In this document: one piece after another, positions 32,145-41,342 of the stretch
How the letters are laid out: each line of letters begins with the position of its first letter
Numbering within the stretch: position 1 is the first letter of the stretch
Source of the DNA: Aeriscardovia sp.
Lineage (GTDB): Bacteria > Actinomycetota > Actinomycetes > Actinomycetales > Bifidobacteriaceae
Length of the DNA stretch: 46,362 bases
Direction: 5' to 3'
Assembly (NCBI GenBank): GCA_017632945.1
Contig: JAGBQH010000005.1
Location: 1-46,362, forward strand
Notes under the pieces: generated by a model
What the model saw: only the letters and a program-made list of their open reading frames with translations
What the model was told of the DNA's origin: nothing
The model's database searches: none
Translations under genes and position numbers: made by a program

Positions 32145-33650
32145 TTAATTTTGCTGAACGGAGGCGCTTTGAGCGGCACTTTGCTGTGCTGCCTGCCTGA
32201 CCAGCTTGTAGTGCATAATCTTAAGTTCGCCTTCAGGAACGTGCTTGGTGTAGATCTTCTGGAAGGCGGAAATAATGATAGGAATGACTACGGCTATGCA
32301 GAAGCAGACGACCAGAAGAACGATGAACGTCACGGTCTGGCTGCTGGTGAGGGCGGTAGAAGGGGTGAAGGACATGCAGAAGGCAAAAACGGAAGTGCAG
32401 ATTCCGCAGATTGCCACTATGAACTTCACCACTATTCCGCCGGGAATGCTGTAAGTGCGTTTCAGATTCTTTTCCGTAAATATCAGCTTGAAGTATCCCA
32501 CGTACATCATTACGTAGCACACAAGGTAGATAAGGGTGGTGAGTGTGGTTGCGACCAGGAAGGAGACGTTTCCGCCATTTCCTCCGAAGGTCAAAATTGC
32601 ATCCCACATTATGAACACCAGGAATTGGACGAAGAGCATGTTTACAGGTACGTCATGCTTGTTGGTCTTGGTGATCCACTGAGGCATCATGCCGTACTGG
32701 GCGGAAGTCCTCATGCCGGTAGAGGGTCCCACAATCCACGAACCGATCTCGGCTACAACGCCGAGCACGATAAGGAGGCTGACGATATCGATGGCGCCGG
32801 TGGCGTAGGGGGAGAAGTGGAAGAAGAGCACCGAGAGCGTCTGGAATATTCCCGAGTTCAAGGAGAGCTGCTGCTGAGGAATGACGCAGGCTACTGCCAG
32901 GCCGCCGAATGCATCCAAAACAATGGCGAGGATAACGATGATGAACATCGTCAGAGGATAGTTTCTTCCGGGGTTTTCAAGCTCGTTAATGTGGGAGCCT
33001 GAAGCCTCAACGCCTGCAAAGGCGAGGATGAAGGTTGCAAATATTGTAAGGTTTCCAACGTTAGCAAAGCTCGGGAAGAACTGATGGGCGCCAAATGTGA
33101 TTTGTACGGGGTTGCCCTGAGCCAGATAAACTATGGCGCAAATGAAGAAGATGACGGAAGTCAGCAAAATTCCAAGCAAAAAGCCCCACTTTGCAATGAC
33201 GGCCGTGTACTTTGTGCCTCCCAACTGCAGGAGGTTGATGATGATAAACAGTACCAGGCAGGCCAGGAATTTAAGCCATGGAAGATTGTTTAGTGCCTGC
33301 CAGTTCAAAATATCTGCCAGCATTCCGATGACGAAGTAAGACATGGTTACAAGTCCTACGGTTATCTGGAACCACTGGAAGAAGAGGGCCATGAAGCCCA
33401 CTTTGTCGCTGTGGAGGGAATTTCCAACCCATCCGAAGACGCCGCCTTCGCTCCATCCCTCAACCGAGGCCATTTCAGCTGAAATTAAAGCCGTGGGAAG
33501 GAACCAGAATATACCGCCCAAAAGCACGAAGAAGACAACGGCGAATTGGCTTGTAGCAAAGCTCGGATATTCATACATTGCCATGACCATGGAAGCTGTC
33601 ATGGAGAAGAATCCGAACATAGTCAGTTTTTTAACTTGTTTTTTCTCCAC
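32145..33650 (-). CDS. gadC: Glutamate/GABA antiporter, GadC type (copy 2)
   Basis: A second GadC-type APC antiporter, 501 residues, close to copy 1 and to E. coli GadC (KLTMFGFFSMTASMVMAMYEY, GGTKYTAVIAKWGF, GVEASGSHINELENPGRNYP, EIGSWIVGPSTGM, YSIPGG). The tail is again unlike the E. coli C-plug: it is rich in Gln, Ala and Ser (QAAQQSAAQSASVQQN). The GTG start has AGGAG six bases upstream. With its own terminator, and with an upstream gap of 176 bp to murJ, it is probably a single-gene unit. Different regulation or substrate preference of the two copies is possible but not visible. Confidence 0.9.
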   Translation of the reverse strand: MEKKQVKKLTMFGFFSMTASMVMAMYEYPSFATSQFAVVFFVLLGGIFWFLPTALISAEMASVEGWSEGGVFGWVGNSLHSDKVGFMALFFQWFQITVGLVTMSYFVIGMLADILNWQALNNLPWLKFLACLVLFIIINLLQLGGTKYTAVIAKWGFLLGILLTSVIFFICAIVYLAQGNPVQITFGAHQFFPSFANVGNLTIFATFILAFAGVEASGSHINELENPGRNYPLTMFIIVILAIVLDAFGGLAVACVIPQQQLSLNSGIFQTLSVLFFHFSPYATGAIDIVSLLIVLGVVAEIGSWIVGPSTGMRTSAQYGMMPQWITKTNKHDVPVNMLFVQFLVFIMWDAILTFGGNGGNVSFLVATTLTTLIYLVCYVMMYVGYFKLIFTEKNLKRTYSIPGGIVVKFIVAICGICTSVFAFCMSFTPSTALTSSQTVTFIVLLVVCFCIAVVIPIIISAFQKIYTKHVPEGELKIMHYKLVRQAAQQSAAQSASVQQN

Positions 33651-33756
33651 CTTTTACTCCTTTAGTAATAACAAAAGAAAAAAGGATTCATAACATGACT
33701 ATAAAAAATCGCGACATAACTGTAGTAAATGATAGATAGGCAATCATGCGTGCCAA

Positions 33757-33769
33757 GTAGTCAAACTAC
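33757..33769. promoter_or_regulatory. Small palindrome upstream of gadC copy 2
   Basis: GTAGT and ACTAC are inverted around CAA. On the minus strand it reads GGTAGTTTGACTACTTGG and contains TTGACT, a possible -35. The 9-mer TTTGACTAC also occurs just after the ahpC -10. No convincing -10 is at normal spacing. Confidence 0.3.
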
Positions 33770-33826
33770 CTTATTTTAGCGCAAATAAAGAGCAGATTCG
33801 CCCTAAATAAAAAAAATTTAAAGGAT

Positions 33827-36800
33827 TTAGAAAACCTGGACTGAGTTGTACTCAAATCCCCCGGTTGGAATTTGAGAAATCCACACTACAAGGTTTTGAG
33901 TAAGGCTTACTTTGGACAGCGCGATCTTATTGCTTCCAGAAACAAAGGAAAAACTGGCTACGCTGGCCCCGTTTTGAGGATGGGTCTCAGTAGAATCGGC
34001 ATAGATTTCAGCTTTCCCTCCCGACTGGGGGGTGGAAATTTCCACTTCGTGCACTTTCTGAGGACTTGCAAGCTCTATGTAAATTCCAAGTCCGGTTTCC
34101 CCCGGGACGCTGAAGGTTCTAAGAGACTGAAGGGTATAACTTTGAAGCGCAGCGGCAGGTGCCGGTACTGCAGAAGCTGCCTTCACTGTAGGGGCTGAAG
34201 ATGAAGAAGTGTTGGAGAAGGCTCCCGTGACGTTAGAATCGGCCTTTTCTTCGGCCAGACCTCCTGGGATAGGCGCGTCGTTAACATTCAGATTCCACGT
34301 AATGTCGCTTTCCTTTGTGCCCAGGTGAAGGTCTCCCAAATGCAGCGAATATATGGCCCATGCGCAGAAGAATGCCACCAGAATAATCGCGCAGGTTATG
34401 ATGGACTTTTTCGTCACTCCTCCCTTTTTCTGTTCTGGAGGCTTGGCGAGGTAGGTGGGCGAGGGCCTTCTGACCTCCTGGGGCTCTTTTACAAGCTTTA
34501 CAGACCTGTTGGCTACGACCCTGGTCTGCGAGGAAGAATGGTTGTTAAAGAACTGGGTTCTGGAGGGATCTATTTTCTCTATGCTCTCTTTGGGCTCTGA
34601 AAGCAATTGGCGGCGCGTCCAGGGGGAATTTATCTGCTCCTTCTTTTTTTCCGGACTCACTACAGGCTTTACAAAAGTGCTGGAAGCGATCTTGGAGGGA
34701 ATATCGGTTACGGAGGCTGAATTTATGGGCGCAAACTTTACCAAAGAGACGCTCGGGGTATTGGGGAAATTGCCGCCTTTAAGCGCCTCTTCAAGAGCCC
34801 TCCCGTCGTCTGGCTCCTTTAGGAGCATGTCGAGCTCCAGAAAAGTGAGGATGGGGAGGGGGCGCTTATATGAGGCTTGGCCGGATTTGGTCAGCTCCAG
34901 CCCCCTCCTGCACACCTCTATCATGTCGGAGGGGGCTTTTCCCTCTAAAGAGTCCATGAGGCGTACGTATTCTCTTTTGTCTTTTGTGGGATCGAAAACC
35001 TGGCCCGATATCATTTCAAAGATAAGGGCCACGATGTCTCTAATGCACTTTTCTTCTCCCCCTTCCTTTTGGTCGAAGTTTGGAAGGGGAGGCTCGAGCA
35101 TGGGGGAAATCGAAGTGTTGGCCAGGGTGACGTCTCTGCCGTTTAGCCTTACTACTTCAGAACTTAAAGCCTGGTGGTAGATGCCCTGGCGCTTCAAGCT
35201 TACGGCCGCATCTATCACCCTGTGGATGATAAAGTAGCCCACTTCCGGCTTTATGGAGCCGGAGCCTTTTATGAAACTGTGCAGATCGGTGCCGGGATCT
35301 TTGTCGGTAACTATTACCAGCACTCCGTCTGTATTTTGAATATGCAAAACTTTAGTGCAATGGGAATCTTTGGAAAGAATCAGGCTGGAAGCTATGCGGT
35401 TTACTTCCTTGACCTTGGAAGAGGCGGAGATGATAAAGAGCTGGTCGTCTTTCATAAGGGTGTGATCATTTGCCAGCCATGCGCTCAGACCCAGCTCGGA
35501 GCGGTACTGGGTAATAAGTGTGTAGCGTTTGTCTATCGTATCCCCGATGGATGGAATCATAATCTGCCCTTCGTTTTCCAAAGATACAAATGTTTCGACG
35601 GGTCGGCTTCTAGAAGATCTTACAACCCTAGGCGCAAGCGATGCTTCAAGAGTCTGAGAGTACCAGATCTGGGAGGAAACTCGCCTCGGAATGCGAGGTT
35701 GCCCTTCCTGTTCCTCTGTCTTTTTTTCTCCCCTTTTAAGGAATCCAAATATCCCGCTCAGTTCCTTTACGTTCATGGCTTTGCATAAAAGCCAATAAAT
35801 TATGAACATGACGCAGGCTGTAATGAGGCAGGTTAGAACAGCCTGCCACCAGGAAATGTGACCCTGAAGAGAGGTGGAAAATCTAAGTCCGCGCGAAAGG
35901 CCTAAGGCCAAAAGGGTTCCGGCCAGGGTGCATACGCATGCGGCGGCAAAAGATCTTAAGTATGTGGAAAAAATTTTTTGGTTTCTAATCCTAGAACCCA
36001 TTCTTTTGCTTATAGCCCAGTAGGAAAGGGGCATTAGGACGATATTGCTTATGGTTATAGAAGCTGCTATCCACATATCCCAATAGGAGGGGGATATAAA
36101 GTGCAGGCCTGCGAAAAGGACGGTCATCTGCACTGCGTTTTGAAAAGTTGTAAGCAAAAATGGCCATCTTCCATCCTCGTAAGCGTAAAAGACTCTGTTT
36201 AAGAGCAGGGTGACGGAAGTTGGGATGAGATTAAAAGCGAGGGCGAGGAGGGGGGCAGCCAGAAGGTTGGCATCAAATGTATTTACAGTGGGGAGCAGGG
36301 CCCGCACTATTGGAACCGGCATCGCTATAAAGCAGCCCACAAAGAAGAGCATTATTACGCCGGTCTGCCTTAGGCAATTTGCCAGGTGTTCCCTCATTTC
36401 CCCATTTTTTCTATCTTGCACCGCCCGGGAAATGGCCGGGAAAACGGCTGTGGCGATGGAGACGGTAATGAGGGAGTAAGGCAGAATCCAGATTTGGAAG
36501 GCCTGGGCATAAGCGGAGGCGCCGGCAGTCATGAGGCGGTTTCCGGCAGCCAGGGGGGCAGTAGTCTCAACTCTGGTATTTACCACCCCCACTCCCTGAT
36601 CTATCAAAATCGATGCCAAAGTCCATGCCGCCACTTTTCCCATGGATTTTAGGCCTATGCCCTTAATTCCAAATTTAATCCTGGGCTTTATGCCAATTTT
36701 GCGCAGGGGGATAAAAAGAAGAAGTGCCTGAACTAGTACTCCAAGAGACCACATTCCGGCTGTGAGGGCTATCTTGCCTTGATTCCAAAAGTTGACCCCC

Positions 36801-37366
36801 TGCTTTTCAGCGTTGCCAAAGACGGCAAAAAACAGGCCGTATCCGATGCAGCTGACTATATTGGCCGCTACCGAGCTCCATGCATAGGCTGTGAAATTGT
36901 CCTGGGAGGCTAAGATTTGCCCGACTACGCTGTAAGCGCCGTAAAAGAGGATTTGGGGAACGCACCACAGCGTGAAGGCATTGGCCAGAGCCTTCTGCGC
37001 CTCGCTCCAGCCGGGATCTATATAGAGATCTATTAGAAGCGGGCTGCAAATCATAACCAAGGCCGTAACGGCCAAACAGCTGAAAAGGGCCAAAGTCAGT
37101 ATTTTGTTTACGGTCTCAGAAGGAGATTTTTTCTTAAACGCCCTAACAATCTGGGGAACTAGGACGGCATTTAAAAGGCCCCCCTCAATGAGGTTAAAGA
37201 TCACGTGGGGGATTTGGCCGCCCACTTGGTAAGCGTTCGCAGCCACGCCCGTCACGCCGAGGGCTGCAGCCAGTAAAATGGTGCGGCCCTGTCCCGTCAA
37301 CCTCGAAGCCAAAGTGCCTGAGGCCATAATAAAGCTGTTGCGCTTTATGGTCTTTTTAGTATCCAC
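33827..37366 (-). CDS. murJ: Lipid II flippase MurJ fused to a pseudokinase and ectodomain
   Basis: An actinobacterial MviN/MurJ of 1179 residues. Residues 1 to about 535 form the 14-helix flippase that moves lipid II outward for peptidoglycan synthesis. After a basic linker comes a Ser/Thr-kinase-like domain (about 604-850). It lacks the catalytic lysine, the HRD motif (YHQALSSEVV stands there) and DFG, so it is a pseudokinase. A disordered Ser/Pro/Lys linker leads to a membrane helix (about 988-1008) and an outer domain to residue 1179. In Mycobacterium the equivalent domain, once phosphorylated, binds FhaA to control wall growth; here that is inference. It starts with GTG three bases after the DUF6049 stop codon. 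Confidence 0.93.
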   Translation of the reverse strand: MDTKKTIKRNSFIMASGTLASRLTGQGRTILLAAALGVTGVAANAYQVGGQIPHVIFNLIEGGLLNAVLVPQIVRAFKKKSPSETVNKILTLALFSCLAVTALVMICSPLLIDLYIDPGWSEAQKALANAFTLWCVPQILFYGAYSVVGQILASQDNFTAYAWSSVAANIVSCIGYGLFFAVFGNAEKQGVNFWNQGKIALTAGMWSLGVLVQALLLFIPLRKIGIKPRIKFGIKGIGLKSMGKVAAWTLASILIDQGVGVVNTRVETTAPLAAGNRLMTAGASAYAQAFQIWILPYSLITVSIATAVFPAISRAVQDRKNGEMREHLANCLRQTGVIMLFFVGCFIAMPVPIVRALLPTVNTFDANLLAAPLLALAFNLIPTSVTLLLNRVFYAYEDGRWPFLLTTFQNAVQMTVLFAGLHFISPSYWDMWIAASITISNIVLMPLSYWAISKRMGSRIRNQKIFSTYLRSFAAACVCTLAGTLLALGLSRGLRFSTSLQGHISWWQAVLTCLITACVMFIIYWLLCKAMNVKELSGIFGFLKRGEKKTEEQEGQPRIPRRVSSQIWYSQTLEASLAPRVVRSSRSRPVETFVSLENEGQIMIPSIGDTIDKRYTLITQYRSELGLSAWLANDHTLMKDDQLFIISASSKVKEVNRIASSLILSKDSHCTKVLHIQNTDGVLVIVTDKDPGTDLHSFIKGSGSIKPEVGYFIIHRVIDAAVSLKRQGIYHQALSSEVVRLNGRDVTLANTSISPMLEPPLPNFDQKEGGEEKCIRDIVALIFEMISGQVFDPTKDKREYVRLMDSLEGKAPSDMIEVCRRGLELTKSGQASYKRPLPILTFLELDMLLKEPDDGRALEEALKGGNFPNTPSVSLVKFAPINSASVTDIPSKIASSTFVKPVVSPEKKKEQINSPWTRRQLLSEPKESIEKIDPSRTQFFNNHSSSQTRVVANRSVKLVKEPQEVRRPSPTYLAKPPEQKKGGVTKKSIITCAIILVAFFCAWAIYSLHLGDLHLGTKESDITWNLNVNDAPIPGGLAEEKADSNVTGAFSNTSSSSAPTVKAASAVPAPAAALQSYTLQSLRTFSVPGETGLGIYIELASPQKVHEVEISTPQSGGKAEIYADSTETHPQNGASVASFSFVSGSNKIALSKVSLTQNLVVWISQIPTGGFEYNSVQVF

Positions 37367-37369
37367 CTA

Positions 37370-39166
37370 TCAACCGTTCTTCTTTTTTCTGCGCACCTGC
37401 CTGATGCAGCCGAAAAGCGTGAGCAGGCCTGCGGGAATGATGAGAATTGTCACATTTAACCGGGTGACGGTCAAATGGCTGTTGAGTTGCGTACTAATTT
37501 TAGTGACAGGATGATAAAAGCCTCCGATCCAGAAAGTAATCGCCCCCCGGATGGAGCTGTGAATCTGCACTGGAAAATCGATTTGGCTTTCCATTTTGCT
37601 TCCTACCTGTGACTCTTTTTCCGGGAGAATGGTAATTTGGGCATTTGAGGCCAGAGAGCGCACTTTGGCTTTTACAGGAAAGGGAAGCGAATTTTTGATG
37701 GTTACCGGCAGGCTGACCGATTCGCTTAAAACCGTTATTTTATTTGAAACTGAAAGATTTAAGCAGCGATTGAGATCGCTTTGCATGTAGGAGAGGGCTT
37801 CCTGGCCGGCCGCCCTTACGTTGTTGTTTTGGCTGTGGGAGCAAAGTTGGGCGTAATCGGCTTCATTTTCCACTGCTTTGGCCCATGCCTTGGCCGGTTT
37901 TGCGTCCGTTGAAAGGGAAGAGAAGAGGGAAACCTGAGGAAGGGGGGAAGAAATCTGCTTTTGCGTATTACTTTGGGACAAAGAAGCGGAAGATGAGGGC
38001 CACCGCCATGCCAAATCTTCACTTATGGTTTTAAAGTTAACCCATTTTTCGCCGGATAAGAAGGAGAGAATGGGGAGCGAGGAGGGTGAGGCCTCTACGA
38101 TTATCGGGCTTTTTATTCCCCGCATGGCAGCGATCTGCGCCATAAACCGGGCCTCCCTTCCCGCTTCTGTTTGTTCCGCTTGCGCCCACGCGCTGGAAGG
38201 GGTTCCTCCTGCAAGCGAGGAGAGGAGGGGAGAAGAAGAGAGAAGGGTGAGTTTTCCTGCGGGCAAGGAAATAGTTTGGGACCTTCCCCCTTCTTCGAGG
38301 GCGGCCTTATAACCTAAAGAAAGGCCCTCATCCAACTGCGATGCGGAAAGAAGGGAAGAGGAGACAAGAATCTTTGGCAAATCTTCATCCCCCTGCCACT
38401 CTTTTACCTGTTTTTGCATTCCTCCAAGATAGCTGATAGAGAGCTGCGCCGGTTGCTCCAGAGCTGAAGCATCTTTAAATTCCTGATCCGTCCTCCCGTC
38501 CTCTATAATCTGTATTTTTTCTTCCGACTTTAGGGAAGGTGGAAAAGTTTGCTGAGTTTGAAGCAGCACTTTCCCTTCGCCCGCATCGATTAGGCTTTGA
38601 GATCCCTTCCTGCTGGCTTTAGTGGGCCCCGGATCTACGTACAAAAGTGAAAGGGGAAGGGAAGGAAGATCGGTTGAAGCGGAGGTGAGGGTGACAAAAC
38701 TGTTTAGACTGCAGCTCATTTGCGATCCGTTAGAGGAGGATGCGAAAAAGAACTCCAGGGGCCTTGCCCCCCACTGCGCCCCCAGGCTTTCTCCACTGCA
38801 TTCTAGAATGGCCTTAAAAGACGATCCGGGCTGAAGGGAGGGGGTAGAAGTTTCCGCCAGCAGGACGGGGGTTGAAAGATTCATATGCCCCGTGGCCCAT
38901 AAGTTCATGGTCGGAAGAGAAGAGACAGGGCTTGTAGAACTTCTGGCCTCCAGAAGTCCGGAGGAAAGTAAAAACCCCGACTCGTTGGTGATTTCTACTT
39001 CTGCTTTCCATTGCCCCCCCCTGCCCACAGCCGGGCTTTCACTCAATATGCTCAGATCTACCTTTCCTTCAGAAGCCATGGCTTCATGCGGAAAAGAAAA
39101 AAACAGCAGTAAGAGCAGGGAGAGCAGGGAAAATGTTGCCATTTTTCCGGCAACATTTTTCATCAT
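37370..39166 (-). CDS. DUF6049-like secreted membrane-anchored protein
   Basis: A protein of 598 residues at the position of Rv3909, between MurJ and a NUDIX gene; actinobacterial genes here belong to DUF6049. A signal peptide ends near HEAMA-S (about residue 32). A large extracytoplasmic part, rich in Ser, Leu and Gly, follows. A membrane helix near the C-terminus (NVTILIIPAGLLTLFGC) and a basic tail RRKKKNG anchor it. The function is not known; conserved linkage suggests a role in cell-wall synthesis with MurJ. The ATG at 39166 overlaps the NUDIX stop codon (ATGA). A hairpin covers codons 2-12. Confidence 0.78.
   Translation of the reverse strand: MMKNVAGKMATFSLLSLLLLLFFSFPHEAMASEGKVDLSILSESPAVGRGGQWKAEVEITNESGFLLSSGLLEARSSTSPVSSLPTMNLWATGHMNLSTPVLLAETSTPSLQPGSSFKAILECSGESLGAQWGARPLEFFFASSSNGSQMSCSLNSFVTLTSASTDLPSLPLSLLYVDPGPTKASRKGSQSLIDAGEGKVLLQTQQTFPPSLKSEEKIQIIEDGRTDQEFKDASALEQPAQLSISYLGGMQKQVKEWQGDEDLPKILVSSSLLSASQLDEGLSLGYKAALEEGGRSQTISLPAGKLTLLSSSPLLSSLAGGTPSSAWAQAEQTEAGREARFMAQIAAMRGIKSPIIVEASPSSLPILSFLSGEKWVNFKTISEDLAWRWPSSSASLSQSNTQKQISSPLPQVSLFSSLSTDAKPAKAWAKAVENEADYAQLCSHSQNNNVRAAGQEALSYMQSDLNRCLNLSVSNKITVLSESVSLPVTIKNSLPFPVKAKVRSLASNAQITILPEKESQVGSKMESQIDFPVQIHSSIRGAITFWIGGFYHPVTKISTQLNSHLTVTRLNVTILIIPAGLLTLFGCIRQVRRKKKNG
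39130..39159 (-). repeat. Inverted repeat at the start of the DUF6049 gene
   Basis: AAAATGTTGCC (39130-39140) and GGCAACATTTT (39149-39159) are perfect 11-bp arms around eight bases, just inside the coding start. It could modulate translation re-initiation after the NUDIX gene. An in-frame internal ATG lies in the second arm. Confidence 0.5.
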
Positions 39167-39693
39167 TTGCGACAATATTTTTTCTTGTAAATTTTTACTA
39201 TCGTTCGCTCGTTAGGGTAGCTGAGAAGATTGGGCAAAATATTCAAATCGACCCATTCTACCCCTTGGGCTTCCTTATTGGGATCGCCTTCCACGCTTAA
39301 AATTCCGGATACCCTCCTTAGAACGTAATGGTGGACCAGTTTGTGAATCCGGTAAGTGCTGTTCATAAACCAGTAATCTATGGTTGCGATAGATCCCAAT
39401 ATAGTTCCTAAAATGCCAGTTTCTTCCTTCACCTCCCTGACAGCTGTTTGTTCAAAGGTTTCTCCTTTTTCTATATGGCCTTTAGGCAGGCACCATACCG
39501 TTTGGTTATTTCTGGCTTTTTTGGATAACACTGCCACTCTGTTGTCGTCGTCGAAAATTAGGCCGCCCGCCGAATATTGGCGGTCCACGGGAAGTTGAGG
39601 AGCTTTCGAATGAGCGAATACAGAGATGATGCTGGGGTAATGAGCAGCCACTAAAGAAGGGGTGGGCGTTTCCAACCCGCTGAAAGCATACAT
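39163..39693 (-). CDS. NUDIX hydrolase
   Basis: A NUDIX-family hydrolase of 176 residues, located between CCA-adding enzyme and DUF6049 as in Mycobacterium (Rv3908 position). The NUDIX box is complete: GHIEKGETFEQTAVREVKEETGI in two parts near residue 93, with the metal-binding REVKEE. Such enzymes cleave nucleoside diphosphates linked to other groups; the substrate cannot be read from sequence. AGGAG lies well placed before the ATG. It heads the NUDIX-DUF6049-murJ operon. Confidence 0.9.
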   Translation of the reverse strand: MYAFSGLETPTPSLVAAHYPSIISVFAHSKAPQLPVDRQYSAGGLIFDDDNRVAVLSKKARNNQTVWCLPKGHIEKGETFEQTAVREVKEETGILGTILGSIATIDYWFMNSTYRIHKLVHHYVLRRVSGILSVEGDPNKEAQGVEWVDLNILPNLLSYPNERTIVKIYKKKYCRK

Positions 39694-39753
39694 TGACCTC
39701 TCCTAAAAGATTCTCTCTAAATTCCATTCTGTGCCACTTCGCGGTGGTATCTG

Positions 39754-39781
39754 ATTTTACCGTAATCATTTTTTCTGTAAA
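39754..39781 (-). promoter_or_regulatory. Probable promoter of the NUDIX-DUF6049-murJ operon
   Basis: On the minus strand TTTACA (39776-39781) and TAAAAT (39754-39759) are 16 bp apart, about 60 bp before the NUDIX ATG. Confidence 0.45.
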
Positions 39782-39920
39782 ATAAATAAGATTTGAACAT
39801 AAAGTTTTAAGTCTGCGCCTTTTTCGCCTCCCCCGGCACCTAGTTCGACCACAAATGCGCCGGGGATGCCTTCGCGTAGGAGCCCGTCTTAAAATCTTCG
39901 GGCTGTTGGAAGGGGTTCCT

Positions 39921-41342
39921 GTGTGGTTCCAAATTAAACCCGAAATTATGCAGTTGGGGGAAATGTTCTCCAACGCGGGATTTGAACTGTCCCTGGTGGG
40001 AGGGGCAGTAAGGGATCTTCTTCTTTCCAGGCCTGTTCATGATTACGATTTCGCCACGTCCGCTACGGTGGAACAAAGCGAGCCAATACTTCGCGCGTGG
40101 GGAAAAGACGGGTTTTGGGATATGGGGCGCCCTTTTGGAACCTTGGGGGCAAAAAAAAGGACCGATAACGGATCCTTTTTAAGTGCAGAAGTTACTACCT
40201 ACCGATCTGATACTTACTCTCCGGACTCCAGAAAGCCCCGGGTGGACGCCGCCGCTACTTTGGAGTCCGATCTTTCGAGGCGAGACTTTACTATAAATTG
40301 CATGGCCATAAGGCTGCCGGAAGTGACTTTTGTAGATCCTTTCGGTGGAGCTATTGACCTGGGGAGAAAGATTTTAAGAACCCCCATCGACCCTTATATT
40401 TCCTTTAGCGACGATCCTTTGAGGATTATGAGGGCCGTGCGGTTTATGGCTCAGCTTGGGTTTTATATAGAGTCTTCAACTTCCCTTGCAATTTCTTCCA
40501 TGGCCCCCAGGCTTTCTATAGTTTCTGCAGAAAGAATTAGGGATGAATTTGTAAAGATCCTACTTTCAAAGCACCCCAGGCGCGGAATTAATGCAATGGT
40601 GGACCTTGGAATAGCGGACGTAGTTCTCCCTGAAATTCCGGCTCTGAAAATGGAAATTGACGAACATCACATGCATAAAGATGTCTATGGGCACACTCTT
40701 TCCGTTTTGAGCAATGCCATAAACCTCGAGACGGGTCCCGACGGGGATGTACCTGGGCCGGATTTGGTTTTGCGTCTTTCATCTTTGATGCACGATATAG
40801 GAAAGCCGCGCACCAGAAAATTTGAAGGAGAAGGCAAAGTCAGCTTCCACCACCATGACGCGGTAGGGGCAAAGATGGCAAGAAAGCGCCTGCAGGCATT
40901 GTGCTTTGATAAAAAAACGGTTGACGACGTCTCTTCACTGGTGGGCCTTCATTTGAGGTTTCACGGATATGTAGATGAGCCTTGGAGCGATTCGGCGGTG
41001 AGAAGGTATGTAGTGGATGCAGGCCATCTTTATACGCGCCTGAACCGGCTTACCAGGGCGGATGTCACAACGAAAAACAGGCGTAAGATCCTCCAATTTG
41101 AAGAGGCCATGGACAAGCTCGAAAATAGGGCGATAGAGCTAAAGAAGCAGGAAGATCTTTCTGCCATCCGTCCGGAACTCAATGGAAATGAAATAATGGC
41201 CCTTCTGGGGCTGCAACCCAGTGAAGAAGTGGGGCGCGCTTACCAGCATATGCTGGACTACAGGATGAAAAACGGACTCGTGGGATATTTGAAGGCCAAA
41301 AAAGAACTTTTAAAGTGGGCCAGCGAAAATTTAAACCTTTAG
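39921..41342 (+). CDS. cca: CCA tRNA nucleotidyltransferase (PcnA-like)
   Basis: A class II polynucleotidyltransferase of 473 residues that adds or repairs the 3' CCA of tRNA. The catalytic head shows LVGGAVRDLLLSRPVHDYDFAT in two parts (DxD), then RRDFTINCMA, and DDPLRIMRAVRFMAQLGF. An HD domain follows (HTLSVLSNA, LSSLMHDIGKP). This is the actinobacterial PcnA type. The frame is open to an ATG at 39855, but the GTG at 39921 has GGAAGG about eight bases upstream and no site fits the ATG. It is divergent from the NUDIX gene, and its end overlaps the LytR_C gene by 4 bp. Confidence 0.92.
   Translation: MWFQIKPEIMQLGEMFSNAGFELSLVGGAVRDLLLSRPVHDYDFATSATVEQSEPILRAWGKDGFWDMGRPFGTLGAKKRTDNGSFLSAEVTTYRSDTYSPDSRKPRVDAAATLESDLSRRDFTINCMAIRLPEVTFVDPFGGAIDLGRKILRTPIDPYISFSDDPLRIMRAVRFMAQLGFYIESSTSLAISSMAPRLSIVSAERIRDEFVKILLSKHPRRGINAMVDLGIADVVLPEIPALKMEIDEHHMHKDVYGHTLSVLSNAINLETGPDGDVPGPDLVLRLSSLMHDIGKPRTRKFEGEGKVSFHHHDAVGAKMARKRLQALCFDKKTVDDVSSLVGLHLRFHGYVDEPWSDSAVRRYVVDAGHLYTRLNRLTRADVTTKNRRKILQFEEAMDKLENRAIELKKQEDLSAIRPELNGNEIMALLGLQPSEEVGRAYQHMLDYRMKNGLVGYLKAKKELLKWASENLNL

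Noticed and set aside
32151..33002. A 283-codon open frame on the plus strand opposite gadC copy 2
   Set aside because: Antisense shadow of a clear membrane transporter gene; composition (many His, Asp, Gly) reflects the complement of hydrophobic codons.
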